DNA of 64,000 nucleotides from Haloarcula argentinensis DSM 12282 (GTDB taxonomy: Archaea; Halobacteriota; Halobacteria; Halobacteriales; Haloarculaceae). The translations under genes and the position numbers were made by a program. The notes beneath the pieces are model-generated. The model searched no databases. It had not been told where the DNA came from and saw only the letters and a list, made by a program, of their open reading frames with translations. The stretch covers positions 549,256 through 613,255 of the forward strand of contig AOLX01000014.1 of the NCBI GenBank assembly GCA_000336895.1, read 5' to 3'. Positions 45,655-55,184 of this stretch are shown here, in pieces; position 1 is the stretch's first letter; each line of letters starts with the position of its first letter.

Positions 45655-46758
45655 TTAGTCGCCGCCGCCGATAACCGACGATAGCTGTTCGCGCCACTGT
45701 TTGAGCTCCTCGATCTCCGATTCGGTCTCGTCGATCCGCTCTGCGAGGTCACCCTCGTCTATCTCCTCGCGGACGGCTTCGATATCGTCTTCGAGATCGT
45801 CGAGCTGGCCTTCGACGCTCTCGACTTCCTCGGAAAGGTCGTCGACCTGATCGGAGGCCGAACTGGCTGTGTCCGTCGCCGACTGGACTTCGTCCTGGAA
45901 CCCCTCTAGAGCCTCTTCGAAGGAGTCGAGGCGCTCGCCGAACTCCTGAATCATATCCTCGCCGGTACCGTTCTCTTCGAGGAACTCTTCGAGGGCATCG
46001 GTGTACGCACGGAGGTCTGCGACATCGCTCTGGATGCGCTGGATCCGAGCATCGTTGACGCCGCCGGCGTCACTGTCGTTGTCATCTTCGGAGACGGCGT
46101 CGAGCGCACGCTTGAGGAGCTTCACGTCTTCGGGGGAGACGTTCTGGTCGCGGATTTCCTGTGCCATCGTCGCGACGACTGCGCCGGATTGGACCTCGGA
46201 ATCTGCCGGCGCAGCGTTGCTCTCTTCGGGGGCTTCGACGCTTGAGTCCGGGTTGTTCGGATCAGAGAGGTCCAGCGTCTCGATGTCTTCGTCGTTATCG
46301 TCTTCGAGGCCGGGAACGCTGTCGGCGTCACCGGCGATGACGTCCCGAACAGCCTCGTCGCCCCCACCGACGAGGTCCTCTTCGTCCTCGTCCAGGGGCG
46401 GGTCCACACTCTCGATTTTTGGTTCCGTCAGGAACTTCTCGACGTCGTCGGTTCCCGTCGCACGGATACCGTAGACGGTCGTGTAGTCGGCTTCGGATTC
46501 GAGTTCTTTCTCGAAGGCGATCCGGTTTTCGTTGATGTCCCAGTACTCACTGCCGTACTCGGGATGGAAGCCCAGGTCTTCGACCGCTACGTCTTCTGGA
46601 ACGGTGTCGACTAACCTGACTGTCACCGCAACAGACCGTCGCGAAGTGAGATTGAACGCTATCGCGGGTACGGGGAACTCGTCCGCCTCGAACCGCTTGG
46701 TCACTGTCACGCCATCTGCGGCGACAGTGACTTCGTCGTAGGCTTGCGAATTGCTCAT
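45655..46758 (-). CDS. Acidic coiled-coil protein of unknown function
   Basis: A 367-residue cytoplasmic protein. An N-terminal globular domain (about 1-110, beginning EVTVAADGVTVTKRFEADEF) leads to a disordered, very acidic linker (about 115-210). A long C-terminal coiled coil (about 230-360) has Glu/Asp-rich heptads (SDQVDDLSEEVESVEGQLDD). No enzymatic motif. It starts 40 bp before the HisG-like gene on the same strand and may be in its operon. It could be a scaffold or tether; nothing stronger can be said. Confidence 0.65.
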   Translation of the reverse strand: MSNSQAYDEVTVAADGVTVTKRFEADEFPVPAIAFNLTSRRSVAVTVRLVDTVPEDVAVEDLGFHPEYGSEYWDINENRIAFEKELESEADYTTVYGIRATGTDDVEKFLTEPKIESVDPPLDEDEEDLVGGGDEAVRDVIAGDADSVPGLEDDNDEDIETLDLSDPNNPDSSVEAPEESNAAPADSEVQSGAVVATMAQEIRDQNVSPEDVKLLKRALDAVSEDDNDSDAGGVNDARIQRIQSDVADLRAYTDALEEFLEENGTGEDMIQEFGERLDSFEEALEGFQDEVQSATDTASSASDQVDDLSEEVESVEGQLDDLEDDIEAVREEIDEGDLAERIDETESEIEELKQWREQLSSVIGGGD

Positions 46759-46929
46759 GGTCTGTATGGTCTCAGCAATAGTATTAAAGGTACGTACCTG
46801 ACCAACATTTACACCTTTTTTCGATACTATACTGATTAATATAATCTAGAGACGTAACCTCAGTAACACGAAAAGGACGTGAGCCAGCAAAGACGGACAG
46901 TCCGTCCGTGTGGTACCGGCGAGTCGTTT

Positions 46930-47763
46930 TCAGTCGAGATCGTACCGGTCGCCGATTTCAACAATTGAAAGCGTCGAGGGATACGCGAAGCTGTTGGCGT
47001 GGTTGTGCAGGACGGTCGGCTCCGTCGTCATCCCCTTCCACATATCCCAGTGGGTCGGGACGAGGGTGTCCAACTGGAGTTCGTTCGCGGCTTCGATAAT
47101 CATGTTCTCGTCGTTGTACCACTGCGTTCGCGTGGATTCGCCGGTCTCCTTGTCGTCGATCATCCCGACAGTCCCGAACGCGAGGACACCGACATCGATA
47201 TCGTAGCGCTCACCGACGGATTCGAACTCGCCGGGGCGGGCGTCGCCCCCGTGGAAGAACGTCCCGGACTCGTGCTCGAACACGTACGACACCGGATGCT
47301 CGGCGTCGGGGTCGTTGGCCGGTTCGACATGGATAATCAGGTCCCCGATTTCGAGCGTGTCACCCTCCGTGACCTCGTGCAACTGGTCGTCGGTGACGCC
47401 GTAGTTCTCCAGCCACGCTTCCTCCCGGATGACGTCGTGACCGCTGTCAGTCGTGTAGTAGTCCGCGCCCGTCCCAGCAAGAATCGGGGCCTGGGACGGC
47501 CCGTGAACGTGGTCGGTATGTTCGTGGGTCCCCAGGACGGCATCGCACTCGGTGATGTCCTCGGGGTTGAACGGCACTGGGACCATCCGAACGGTTCGCG
47601 GCGGGTCGCCCGTACCGAGATACGGGTCGATGAAGACGGTCGTCCCGCCGCTCGATTTCAGGATGAAGCCGTTACAACCCAGATACCAGAATGCCAGTCC
47701 GTCAGGCGTCGCCGACTCCACTGCACGCGGGAGCCAGTCGTCCCAATCAGATTCGACTGTCAT
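46930..47763 (-). CDS. MBL-fold metallohydrolase, UlaG-like
   Basis: A 277-residue metallo-beta-lactamase fold protein. The metal-binding motif is THEHTDHVHGP, with later ligands in IIHVEPANDPDAEHPVSYVF, FFHGGDARPGEF and VPTHWDMWKGM. It resembles UlaG-type lactonases and the broad class of MBL hydrolases with unknown substrate. The ATG at 47763 is preferred; an in-frame GTG at 47778 would add five residues. It is divergent from a Usp gene. Confidence 0.85.
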   Translation of the reverse strand: MTVESDWDDWLPRAVESATPDGLAFWYLGCNGFILKSSGGTTVFIDPYLGTGDPPRTVRMVPVPFNPEDITECDAVLGTHEHTDHVHGPSQAPILAGTGADYYTTDSGHDVIREEAWLENYGVTDDQLHEVTEGDTLEIGDLIIHVEPANDPDAEHPVSYVFEHESGTFFHGGDARPGEFESVGERYDIDVGVLAFGTVGMIDDKETGESTRTQWYNDENMIIEAANELQLDTLVPTHWDMWKGMTTEPTVLHNHANSFAYPSTLSIVEIGDRYDLD

Positions 47764-47876
47764 GTCGGAAGATGCCACGCCCGGTCGCTAAGATGTTTCG
47801 AAGACGCCAGGCCGTCTCCCGCTATTTGAGAACGGAACCCTCGCTTTATTTCCTACCTGAGAGAAATACGACCTGT

Positions 47877-48326
47877 ATGTACGATCACATCCTCCTCGCC
47901 TCAGATGGGACAGAAGCCTCGACCAACGCCGAATCCCACGCGATTGCCCTCGCAGCGGAACACGGCGCGGCCCTCCATGCGCTGTATGTCGTCGACGAAG
48001 ACGTCTACACGGCCTACAGCGGCGACGAGTACGTCGACGAATCGGAGGGACCGGAGCACGGCCTCGAAGAGACGGGTCAGGAGACGCTGGCCCGGATAGA
48101 GGCCGATGCAGCGGCATCCGGCGTCGACGTGACGACGACCCTGAAACACGGACGACCGGCTGAATCCATCATCGAGACTGCCGACGAGGCGGACGTCGAC
48201 CTGCTCGTCCTCGGGACGAAGCGGCGGCCAGCGGAGTACCGGAGTCTCCTCGGCAGCATCACCGACAAGGTGCTTCGACTGACCGAGCGACCGGCGGTCG
48301 TGGTGAAAACCGAAGTCGAGGAGTAA
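47877..48326 (+). CDS. Universal stress protein, UspA family
   Basis: A 149-residue single Usp domain beginning MYDHILLASDGTEASTNAES. The ATP-binding-type signature LVLGTKRRPAEYRSLLGSIT and the end TERPAVVVKTEVEE are standard. A TATA-like TTTATT lies 27-32 bp upstream of the ATG, consistent with a leaderless transcript. Confidence 0.88.
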   Translation: MYDHILLASDGTEASTNAESHAIALAAEHGAALHALYVVDEDVYTAYSGDEYVDESEGPEHGLEETGQETLARIEADAAASGVDVTTTLKHGRPAESIIETADEADVDLLVLGTKRRPAEYRSLLGSITDKVLRLTERPAVVVKTEVEE

Positions 48327-48474
48327 CTGTCCAGTCGGTCGAGTGCATCACTGACTGGCGATACCTGTCGGTGGAACAGTGTCGCTGACGGATGGTAGCT
48401 GTCGGCGGTATCGACGTTCTTGACCGATGGCTTCGGAGTCAGAGAAAAAACGCGACCGCAAGAAGTACCGCCGT

Positions 48475-48873
48475 TCAGTCCTCGCAGCAACCGCCGGCTT
48501 TCTGGCCGAAGTCGACGGCCAGTTCCTCGGAGACGATCTCGTTGAGTTCCTGCAGGCGCAGTTCGAGTTCGTTCTGGGCTTCCAGATAGTCACTCATTAC
48601 CGGGATGTCGTGGAGTTCCTCCTGCTTCTGCTGGACTTTCCGGAGGTCCTCCTGAGAGGCGTTCCCGGTCTGGCGGGCGAGCATGAACTCCTCGCGAATC
48701 TGCTCGAACTCTTGGATGGCCGCCTGCGCCTCGTCGTGGTTCTCGACAGCGTCTTTCGTCTCCTTGAATCGCTGGTACACCGGTAGCTCGGCGATCGCTT
48801 CGCCGAACTCTGTAGCGAGCGCCTCGACGTGGTCACCGTCGATATCAGCGGCGGTATCGGTCTCGATGCTCAT
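48475..48873 (-). CDS. YlbF/YmcA-family helical protein with Cys-Cys tail
   Basis: A 132-residue all-helical protein of the Com_YlbF family (AIAELPVYQRFKETKDAVEN; IQEFEQIREEFMLARQTGN; DIPVMSDYLEAQNELELRLQ). In Bacillus, YlbF and partners modulate RNA decay and development and their complex carries iron-sulfur clusters through a Cys-rich C-terminus. Here the C-terminus also ends in a cysteine pair (GGCCED). Starts at the ATG at 48873; a GTG lies one codon before. Confidence 0.8.
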   Translation of the reverse strand: MSIETDTAADIDGDHVEALATEFGEAIAELPVYQRFKETKDAVENHDEAQAAIQEFEQIREEFMLARQTGNASQEDLRKVQQKQEELHDIPVMSDYLEAQNELELRLQELNEIVSEELAVDFGQKAGGCCED

Positions 48874-49137
48874 CACCGATTGGTATGAACTCGGGTGGTA
48901 TAGACCTGCCGAAACCGTGTTGTTCTCTGCGGGATATCGGTCCCTGGCAGCGTTCCTGCCGTGTTGTCGCTCGCATCGGATTCTCGGGCCGGCAGTTGTT
49001 CAACGTTGAATCGGGAAGCCGTGTTTGTCGCAGTCGTTTCGGTCTGCAGGAGCGCCACTATACTGGTCGCTCTGTAGCTTCGCTCCTGGTGAGATTCGCT
49101 CAAACCAGTTATCAGCTGATATAATCAGTCGAAAACG

Positions 49138-49146
49138 GTATATTAG
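49138..49146 (+). promoter_or_regulatory. TATA box of the soluble PAS chemoreceptor gene
   Basis: GTATATTAG lies 21-29 bp before the ATG at 49167 and predicts a leaderless or near-leaderless mRNA. Confidence 0.45.
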
Positions 49147-49166
49147 TTTCTAAGATAGGTCTTACA

Positions 49167-50483
49167 ATGGCAAAAACTGCATCCGAAGACGGTCTGTTAC
49201 CCGAGTCTGTCGACGACAGCGGGGAATTCTGGCTCCACACGTTCGAATCGCTTGTCGAGGATTTACCGGAAGCTGCGTTCGTGGTCGATGCGGACGGCGA
49301 TATCACACACTGGAACGACACGGTTGGACAGATGCTCGGGCTCCCGGCGAGCGAGGCGGTCGGGATGAACGCATACGACGTGTTTGGCACAGAGGGGCAG
49401 GACGAAACGCTCGCTCAGGAAGTCATCAGAACGGGCGAGCCAGTCCGCGAAGACGAGTTCCGCTCGGCCGAGCGGCCCGACGGGACGATGGCACACGCGC
49501 GGGCGGTGGCTATCCCGCTAATGGGTCCCGGCGGGGACGCTATCGGTGCGCTAGAGCTACTGATCGATTTCAGTGATATCGTTGAACAGCGTGAGGCGCT
49601 CCAGAACCTCCAGTCACAGATGGCGACAGACGTCGAGTCAGCTGTCGGCGAAATCGGCGACTCCGCCGCGGCCGTTACCGAGCAGTCCGACGAAATCAAG
49701 GAGATGGCCGGCGAGCAATCCGACAACCTCGATGAGGTCCAGTCCGAAGTCTCCGGGTTCAGCGCGACCGTCGAGGAAATCGCCTCCAGCGCCGAGGAAG
49801 TGAGCAGTCAGAGCGGCGAGGCCAGGGAACTCGCCGAGGAATCCGTCGAGACGGCCGAGGAAACAATCGAACGCGTCGAGGATGCGACGGAGTCCGCCGA
49901 ACAGGTCGCGTCGGACTCGACGGAGCTCCGCGGCCACATCGAGGAAATCGATGAGTTCGTCGAGGTCATCAACGACATCGCGGACCAGACGAACATGCTG
50001 GCGCTGAACGCCAACATCGAAGCCGCACGGAGCAACAGCGACAGTGACGGGTTTGCGGTCGTCGCCGACGAAATCAAAGAGCTGGCCGACGAGTCGAAAC
50101 AGCACGCCGACGAGGTCGAGCGGATCGTCGGGGAGGTCCGCGAGATGGCCGACAGCACCGCCGAGAACGTCGAGGAGACGACGGGCGCGATTCAGCAGGC
50201 GCTCACTGACTTAGAGACGGTGCTCGACAACCAGCAGGCCATCGTCGACGCGACCTCAGAGACGGAACAGGGTATCGGCGAAGTCGCGGCGGCGACGGAC
50301 GACCAGGCTGCAAGCGCCGAAGAGATCGCTAGCATGATCGACGAAATCGCCCAGCGTGCTGCCGAGGTGTCCGAGTCCATCGACGAGCTGGCTGGCGCAA
50401 ACGAGACCCAGCACCGGATGGCTCAGGACTTAGAAGAGAACGTCGAGCGGGTCGAGCGCCGACTCGCCGAGATTATGGAGTGA
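49167..50483 (+). CDS. Soluble PAS-domain chemoreceptor (MCP)
   Basis: A 438-residue cytoplasmic transducer without membrane segments. A PAS domain (about 24-135) begins LPEAAFVVDADGDITHWNDT and ends in LLIDFSDIVEQREALQNLQ. It connects to a full MCP coiled coil with the signalling tip [20 protein letters not shown] and GFAVVADEIKELA (about 268-305). The Gly-Glu usually following EAAR is replaced by Asn-Ser. Methylation-type helices flank the tip. It likely senses an internal cue (redox, oxygen or a small ligand) and controls CheA. Confidence 0.92.
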   Translation: MAKTASEDGLLPESVDDSGEFWLHTFESLVEDLPEAAFVVDADGDITHWNDTVGQMLGLPASEAVGMNAYDVFGTEGQDETLAQEVIRTGEPVREDEFRSAERPDGTMAHARAVAIPLMGPGGDAIGALELLIDFSDIVEQREALQNLQSQMATDVESAVGEIGDSAAAVTEQSDEIKEMAGEQSDNLDEVQSEVSGFSATVEEIASSAEEVSSQSGEARELAEESVETAEETIERVEDATESAEQVASDSTELRGHIEEIDEFVEVINDIADQTNMLALNANIEAARSNSDSDGFAVVADEIKELADESKQHADEVERIVGEVREMADSTAENVEETTGAIQQALTDLETVLDNQQAIVDATSETEQGIGEVAAATDDQAASAEEIASMIDEIAQRAAEVSESIDELAGANETQHRMAQDLEENVERVERRLAEIME

Positions 50484-50537
50484 CTGTCGCTCACGGAAAC
50501 ACGGGGGTTATCACTCTCGAACGGATACAGGGGTGCA

Positions 50538-51584
50538 ATGAGTCAAGAGCGGACTGACGGCGACCTCCGGAACACCGGACTGTCGCTCAAGCACGACCGC
50601 GAGTGGGATTACGAACTCGACCGAATCATCGAAGCTGTCGAGGAGCGCGACGCCGAGAAGGTGGGCCTGCAGTTCCCAGAGGGACTAAAGCGCCGCGGCC
50701 CGGCCGTGGCCGATGACCTCCGCGAGCACCTCCCCGACGACGTGACGGTGCTGCTCTCGGGCCAGCCCTGTTACGGTGCCTGCGACCTCGATACGTACAT
50801 GATGCGCCGGACGGACGTGTTCGTCCACTTCGGCCACTCACCGATGAAGGAATCAGACAAGATCATCTACGTGCCGCTGTTCTCCAACGTCGACGTCTTC
50901 CCCATCATGGAGCAGGCCCGCGAGGAGCAACTGGCCGACCCCGAAGCGGACCCCGACGTGGGGCTGGTGACGACGGCCCAGCACATGAACAAGTTCGACG
51001 AGATGCGCGAGTGGCTGGAAGAGCGCGGCTACAACGTGCACACACGGCGCGGCGACGAGCGGTTGACTCACGAGGGCCAGGTGCTCGGCTGTAACTACGC
51101 CAGCGCCGATGTTGACGCCGACCAGATGCTGTACGTCGGTGGCGGGAAGTTCCACCCGCTCGGGTTGGCGATGGAGCACCCCGACAAACACGTTGTCATC
51201 GCCGACCCCGTGAACAACGTCGTCACTGTCGCCGACACGGAGAAGTTCATGAAACAGCGCTACGGCGCAGTCCACCGCGCGATGGACGCCGAGTCTTGGG
51301 GGGTCATCTTCTGTACCAAAATCGGACAAGGTCGCTGGGATCAGGCCCAAGAAATCGTCGAGAACAATGAGAACGCCTACCTCATCACTATGGATGAGGT
51401 GACGCCGGACCGGCTGACGAACTTCGGGATGGACGCCTACGTTAACACCGGCTGTCCGCGCATCACCACCGACGACGGCCCGCAGTTCAAGAAGCCGATG
51501 CTCACCCCCGGCGAGTACGAGATCGCCATCGGCGAGAAGCCGCTCGATTCGCTGGAGTTCGACACCTTCCACGGCACCTGGTAG
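50538..51584 (+). CDS. dph2: Diphthamide biosynthesis radical enzyme Dph2
   Basis: A 348-residue enzyme for the first step of diphthamide formation on elongation factor 2, using S-adenosylmethionine and a 4Fe-4S cluster to transfer an aminocarboxypropyl group. The three cluster cysteines are visible in PCYGACD, VLGCNYASAD and NTGCPRITTD. Other landmarks: KVGLQFPEGLKRRGPAVADD and FVHFGHSPM. Full length for archaeal Dph2. It is flanked by signalling genes but has its own start region. Confidence 0.95.
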   Translation: MSQERTDGDLRNTGLSLKHDREWDYELDRIIEAVEERDAEKVGLQFPEGLKRRGPAVADDLREHLPDDVTVLLSGQPCYGACDLDTYMMRRTDVFVHFGHSPMKESDKIIYVPLFSNVDVFPIMEQAREEQLADPEADPDVGLVTTAQHMNKFDEMREWLEERGYNVHTRRGDERLTHEGQVLGCNYASADVDADQMLYVGGGKFHPLGLAMEHPDKHVVIADPVNNVVTVADTEKFMKQRYGAVHRAMDAESWGVIFCTKIGQGRWDQAQEIVENNENAYLITMDEVTPDRLTNFGMDAYVNTGCPRITTDDGPQFKKPMLTPGEYEIAIGEKPLDSLEFDTFHGTW

Positions 51585-51644
51585 CGTTCTCACACCTGAG
51601 AACGGCGGGAGTACAGTCTTGTAGCCTGCCAGCGCACCACACGT

Positions 51645-53573
51645 ATGGCTTCTACGGAGGACACTGCTCTTTTCCGTGACGTGTTCCAGGCAAATCCGGA
51701 CCCGATTATGATCCACGACGCCGACACCGGGACTGTCGTCAGAGCGAACGAGGCAGCGGGCGCGTTGCTCGGGCGTCCGCCGGCAGATGTCGTCGGGATG
51801 CACGTCGGCGAGTTCAGCCCGCCGGGGTTTTCGACGGCAGACGCAAACGCTCTGATTACGGAGGCAGCCACATCGGGGTCGGCACAGGTCGAGTGGTCGA
51901 CACAGGGTCCGGACGGTGAGAGCCGGCTGGTCGAAGTGTCGCTCGAACGCGCCGTCATCGACGACACAACCCGCGTTGTGGCGTTCATTCACGACGTGAC
52001 CGAGATCCGCCGACAGGAGCGCAAACACACTGAACGGAGCAAGCAACTCCAGACGCTGATCGAGAACCTTCCGGTCGTCGTGTTCACGCTCAACCCTGAC
52101 GGCGTCTTTACTTACTCGGCTGGGAAGGGACTGGACGAACTCGGGATCGAACCCGGCGAGTTCGAAGGGGCCTCTGTGTTCGAGGTCTATAGCCAGTATC
52201 CGGACATCATCACTGCCGTCGAGCGAGCGCTGGACGGGGAGGAGATCCGGGTGACCCAGGAGATCGACGGCCTCGTTTTCGAGACGTGGTATCGGCCGGT
52301 GTTCGACGACGGAGAGCTAACGCAGGTGGTCAGCGTCGCCCGCGACATCACTGACCTCAAACAGCGCGAAGCACGCATCGAAACACTCAGCGAGGCGACG
52401 AACGAACTGCTGTACACTCGCACGGAGCGTGCGGTCGCGGACACGGTGACGCAGATCGCACAGCGCATCATCGACCAGCCGCTGGCGGCGATGTGGTCCT
52501 ACGACAGCGACGACGACACCCTCTATCCGATCGGTGCAACAAGCGAGGCGGCAGACTTCGCGGCGGTTGAGACGGCATCTGACCTCCCACCGATGGGTCC
52601 CGAAAGCGACGAAAACCGCCTGTTCCACGATGGCAGTCCGACCGTCGTCGAGGACTACCAGACGCTATCGAACCCATCAGTCCCTCAGACACCGCTGCGG
52701 ACGGTGCTGTTTCTCCCCCTCGAGGACTACGGGATGCTGTGTATCGGCTCGCCGACTGTCGAATCCTTCGACAGCCACGACCGGTTCTTGCTCGAGATTC
52801 TTGCGAGTACCGGGGCCGCTGCGCTGGACCGGGTCGAACGGGAGACCCGGCTCAAATCCAAGCAGACGGAACTCGAACGATCAAACGAGGCACTTCAGCA
52901 GTTCGCCTACATCGCGTCGCATGACCTGCAGGAGCCCCTCCGAATGGTGTCGAGTTACGTCGACCTGCTGGACAGCGAATACGGTGACGACCTCGACGAG
53001 GAGGCGGCCGAGTACATGGCCTTCGCCGTCGACGGGGCTCGTCGAATGCAGGAGATGGTCAACGCCTTGCTCCGGTACTCGCGGGTCGAGACAAACTCGG
53101 GTGACTTCGAGGAAACAGACCCGGAGGCGGTGCTCGACCGGACGGGAGACGCCTTGCAGATGCGAATAGAGGAGGTGGACGCGACCATCACAGCGGAGTC
53201 ACTGCCACCCGTCGAAGCCGATCCGAACCAGGTCGGGCAAGTGTTCCAGAATCTGCTGGAAAACGCCATCGAGTACGCCGTGGAAGCCGATATCGAACCC
53301 CGCGTCGAGGTCAGCGCCGAAGAAGACGACGACATGGTGACGTTCACCGTCTCGGACAACGGACCCGGGATTCCGGCGGCGGACCACGAGGAGGTGTTCG
53401 ACATCTTCCACCGCGCCGGGGCCCACGACACGGAGGGAACCGGCATCGGGCTGGCCGTCTGCCAGCGAATCGTCCTGCGCCACGACGGGCGTATCTGGGT
53501 CGAACCGTCGGACGATGGCGCGACATTCAAATTTACGCTGCCCGCGGTGACGGAGGTGAGTGGCGATGACTGA
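51645..53573 (+). CDS. Histidine kinase with two PAS domains and a GAF domain
   Basis: A 642-residue soluble sensor kinase. Order: PAS (about 8-125), PAS (about 132-245), GAF (about 250-405, with [20 protein letters not shown]), HisKA with the phospho-acceptor in [16 protein letters not shown] (His about 427), and HATPase ([26 protein letters not shown]). The HisKA type matches phytochrome-like kinases that signal to single-domain Rcp1-like receivers. Its stop overlaps the start of exactly such a receiver gene, so the pair is co-translated. No chromophore Cys is obvious. Confidence 0.92.
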   Translation: MASTEDTALFRDVFQANPDPIMIHDADTGTVVRANEAAGALLGRPPADVVGMHVGEFSPPGFSTADANALITEAATSGSAQVEWSTQGPDGESRLVEVSLERAVIDDTTRVVAFIHDVTEIRRQERKHTERSKQLQTLIENLPVVVFTLNPDGVFTYSAGKGLDELGIEPGEFEGASVFEVYSQYPDIITAVERALDGEEIRVTQEIDGLVFETWYRPVFDDGELTQVVSVARDITDLKQREARIETLSEATNELLYTRTERAVADTVTQIAQRIIDQPLAAMWSYDSDDDTLYPIGATSEAADFAAVETASDLPPMGPESDENRLFHDGSPTVVEDYQTLSNPSVPQTPLRTVLFLPLEDYGMLCIGSPTVESFDSHDRFLLEILASTGAAALDRVERETRLKSKQTELERSNEALQQFAYIASHDLQEPLRMVSSYVDLLDSEYGDDLDEEAAEYMAFAVDGARRMQEMVNALLRYSRVETNSGDFEETDPEAVLDRTGDALQMRIEEVDATITAESLPPVEADPNQVGQVFQNLLENAIEYAVEADIEPRVEVSAEEDDDMVTFTVSDNGPGIPAADHEEVFDIFHRAGAHDTEGTGIGLAVCQRIVLRHDGRIWVEPSDDGATFKFTLPAVTEVSGDD

Positions 53574-54012
53574 GTCCGCCGAAGGTCGGCCAGTGGAGAT
53601 TCTGCTGGCGGAGGACAATCCCGGCGATGTCAAGCTGACCGAGAAAGCGCTGGAGAAGGGGAAGGTGCTGAACAATCTGCACGTGGTCAACGACGGTGTC
53701 GAGGCACTGGCGTTCCTCCAGCAGCAAGGTGAGTACAGTGACGCACCGCGGCCAGATCTGTTGTTGCTCGATCTTAATATGCCACGTAAAGGCGGACAGG
53801 AGGTCCTCGAAGAGATGAAAGACGACGAGTCGCTCCGGCGGATTCCGGTCGTCGTGCTGACCAGTTCCGAGGCGGAAGAGGACATCATCGAATCGTACGA
53901 CCTCCACGCGAATGCCTACCTGACGAAACCCGTGGACTTCGACGGCTTCGTCGACATCGTCAGTAGCGTCGAAGATTTCTTCCTCACGGTCGTCAAGCGG
54001 CCGCCGAAATAA
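53566..54012 (+). CDS. Single-domain response regulator, Rcp1-like
   Basis: A 148-residue receiver domain without output domain. Acidic pocket [11 protein letters not shown], phospho-acceptor Asp in [14 protein letters not shown], the Thr/Ser in [12 protein letters not shown] and Lys in [12 protein letters not shown] are all present. The ATG at 53566 overlaps the kinase stop by 8 nt and has GGAGGTGA 7 nt upstream. It should be phosphorylated by the preceding kinase and act by binding a partner. Confidence 0.93.
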   Translation: MTESAEGRPVEILLAEDNPGDVKLTEKALEKGKVLNNLHVVNDGVEALAFLQQQGEYSDAPRPDLLLLDLNMPRKGGQEVLEEMKDDESLRRIPVVVLTSSEAEEDIIESYDLHANAYLTKPVDFDGFVDIVSSVEDFFLTVVKRPPK

Positions 54013-54014
54013 CG

Positions 54015-55088
54015 ATGACTGAGTCGGTACATCTCGACGTGCTCCTCGTTGAGGACAACCCGGGCGATGCCCGCCTTGTCGAGCATCACCTGAACTCGCC
54101 GGCGGTGGCGCACTTCGTCGATGACGTGACGATTTCCCACGTCGAGTCGCTAGCGCCGGTTGACGAACAGTCGGGGGCAGCCTACGACGTGGTACTGCTC
54201 GACCTCGGACTCCCCGAGTCGACAGGGCTCACAACACTCGATCGGGCGACCGAGATGATAGATGAGGTGCCGATCATCGTCCTCACAGGCATGGAGGACC
54301 GGGAGATGGCCATCGAAGCGATCAACCGAGGCGCACAGGACTACCTGCCGAAAGCGGATCTGGACGGCGACCGGCTCGTGAGAGCACTCCGGTATGCAGT
54401 CGTCAGGAGCCGTCAGCAGCGTGCCATTCAGCGCCAGACCGACCAGATGGACTTCTTCAACAGTATTCTACAACACGACATCCTCAATGGGATGAACGTC
54501 ATCCGGGCGCGGGGCGAACTCCTCGAAGAGACACTCGACAGCGAGGAACGCGAGTACGCGTCGACAATCGTCCAGTGGAGTGACGACCTTATCGAACTCA
54601 CCGAAAAGGTCCGGTCAGTGCTTGAGACGGTCACCGAAGAGGACGGACGGGACCACGAACACCGGGAGATACAGGCCGTCCTCGACAATGCGGCGGACCG
54701 CGCCCGGTCGGTCAGCGACGACTGTACCGTCACAATCGAGCCACAGGCGGTCACTGTTGTCGCTGACGAGTTACTCGATGACGTGTTCGGGAACCTCTTT
54801 CTCAACGCGGTCGAACACGGTGGCAACGACGTGACTATCGACGTGACGACGACGGTTGCGGACGGCACCGTGACTGTCTGTCTTGCGGACGACGGGGAGG
54901 GTATACCGAGCAGCGACGCTCGCCGCATCTTCGAGCGTGGTGAGAAGGGGTCTGAGTCCGGCGGGACTGGCTTCGGCCTCTACTTCGTGGACACGATGGT
55001 CCGGAGCTATGGCGGCGACGTCTGGGTCGAGGACAGCGACCACGGCGGCGCGGCGTTCTATGTTGAACTCCCACACGCAACTCTGTAG
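54015..55088 (+). CDS. Receiver-histidine kinase hybrid (RR-HK)
   Basis: A 357-residue protein with the receiver first: VLLVEDNPGDARLVEHHL, Asp in DVVLLDLGLPESTG, Lys in DYLPKADLDGD (residues 8-125). It then has a HisKA-like dimer with acceptor His in NSILQHDILNGMNVI and a HATPase domain (FLNAVEHGG, DDGEGIPSS, GTGFGLYFV). It lies 2 nt after the Rcp1-like gene in the same operon. The order receiver-to-kinase means it is likely itself switched by an upstream kinase, forming a relay. Confidence 0.92.
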   Translation: MTESVHLDVLLVEDNPGDARLVEHHLNSPAVAHFVDDVTISHVESLAPVDEQSGAAYDVVLLDLGLPESTGLTTLDRATEMIDEVPIIVLTGMEDREMAIEAINRGAQDYLPKADLDGDRLVRALRYAVVRSRQQRAIQRQTDQMDFFNSILQHDILNGMNVIRARGELLEETLDSEEREYASTIVQWSDDLIELTEKVRSVLETVTEEDGRDHEHREIQAVLDNAADRARSVSDDCTVTIEPQAVTVVADELLDDVFGNLFLNAVEHGGNDVTIDVTTTVADGTVTVCLADDGEGIPSSDARRIFERGEKGSESGGTGFGLYFVDTMVRSYGGDVWVEDSDHGGAAFYVELPHATL

Positions 55089-55184
55089 GGGGAGTCGACT
55101 GTCACACTGTCGTCGATCACCCGCATTTCAGCTTCTGAGAAACGGGTCCGAATCTTCAATTCCGGGGAGTCCGTGTCACCTGCT

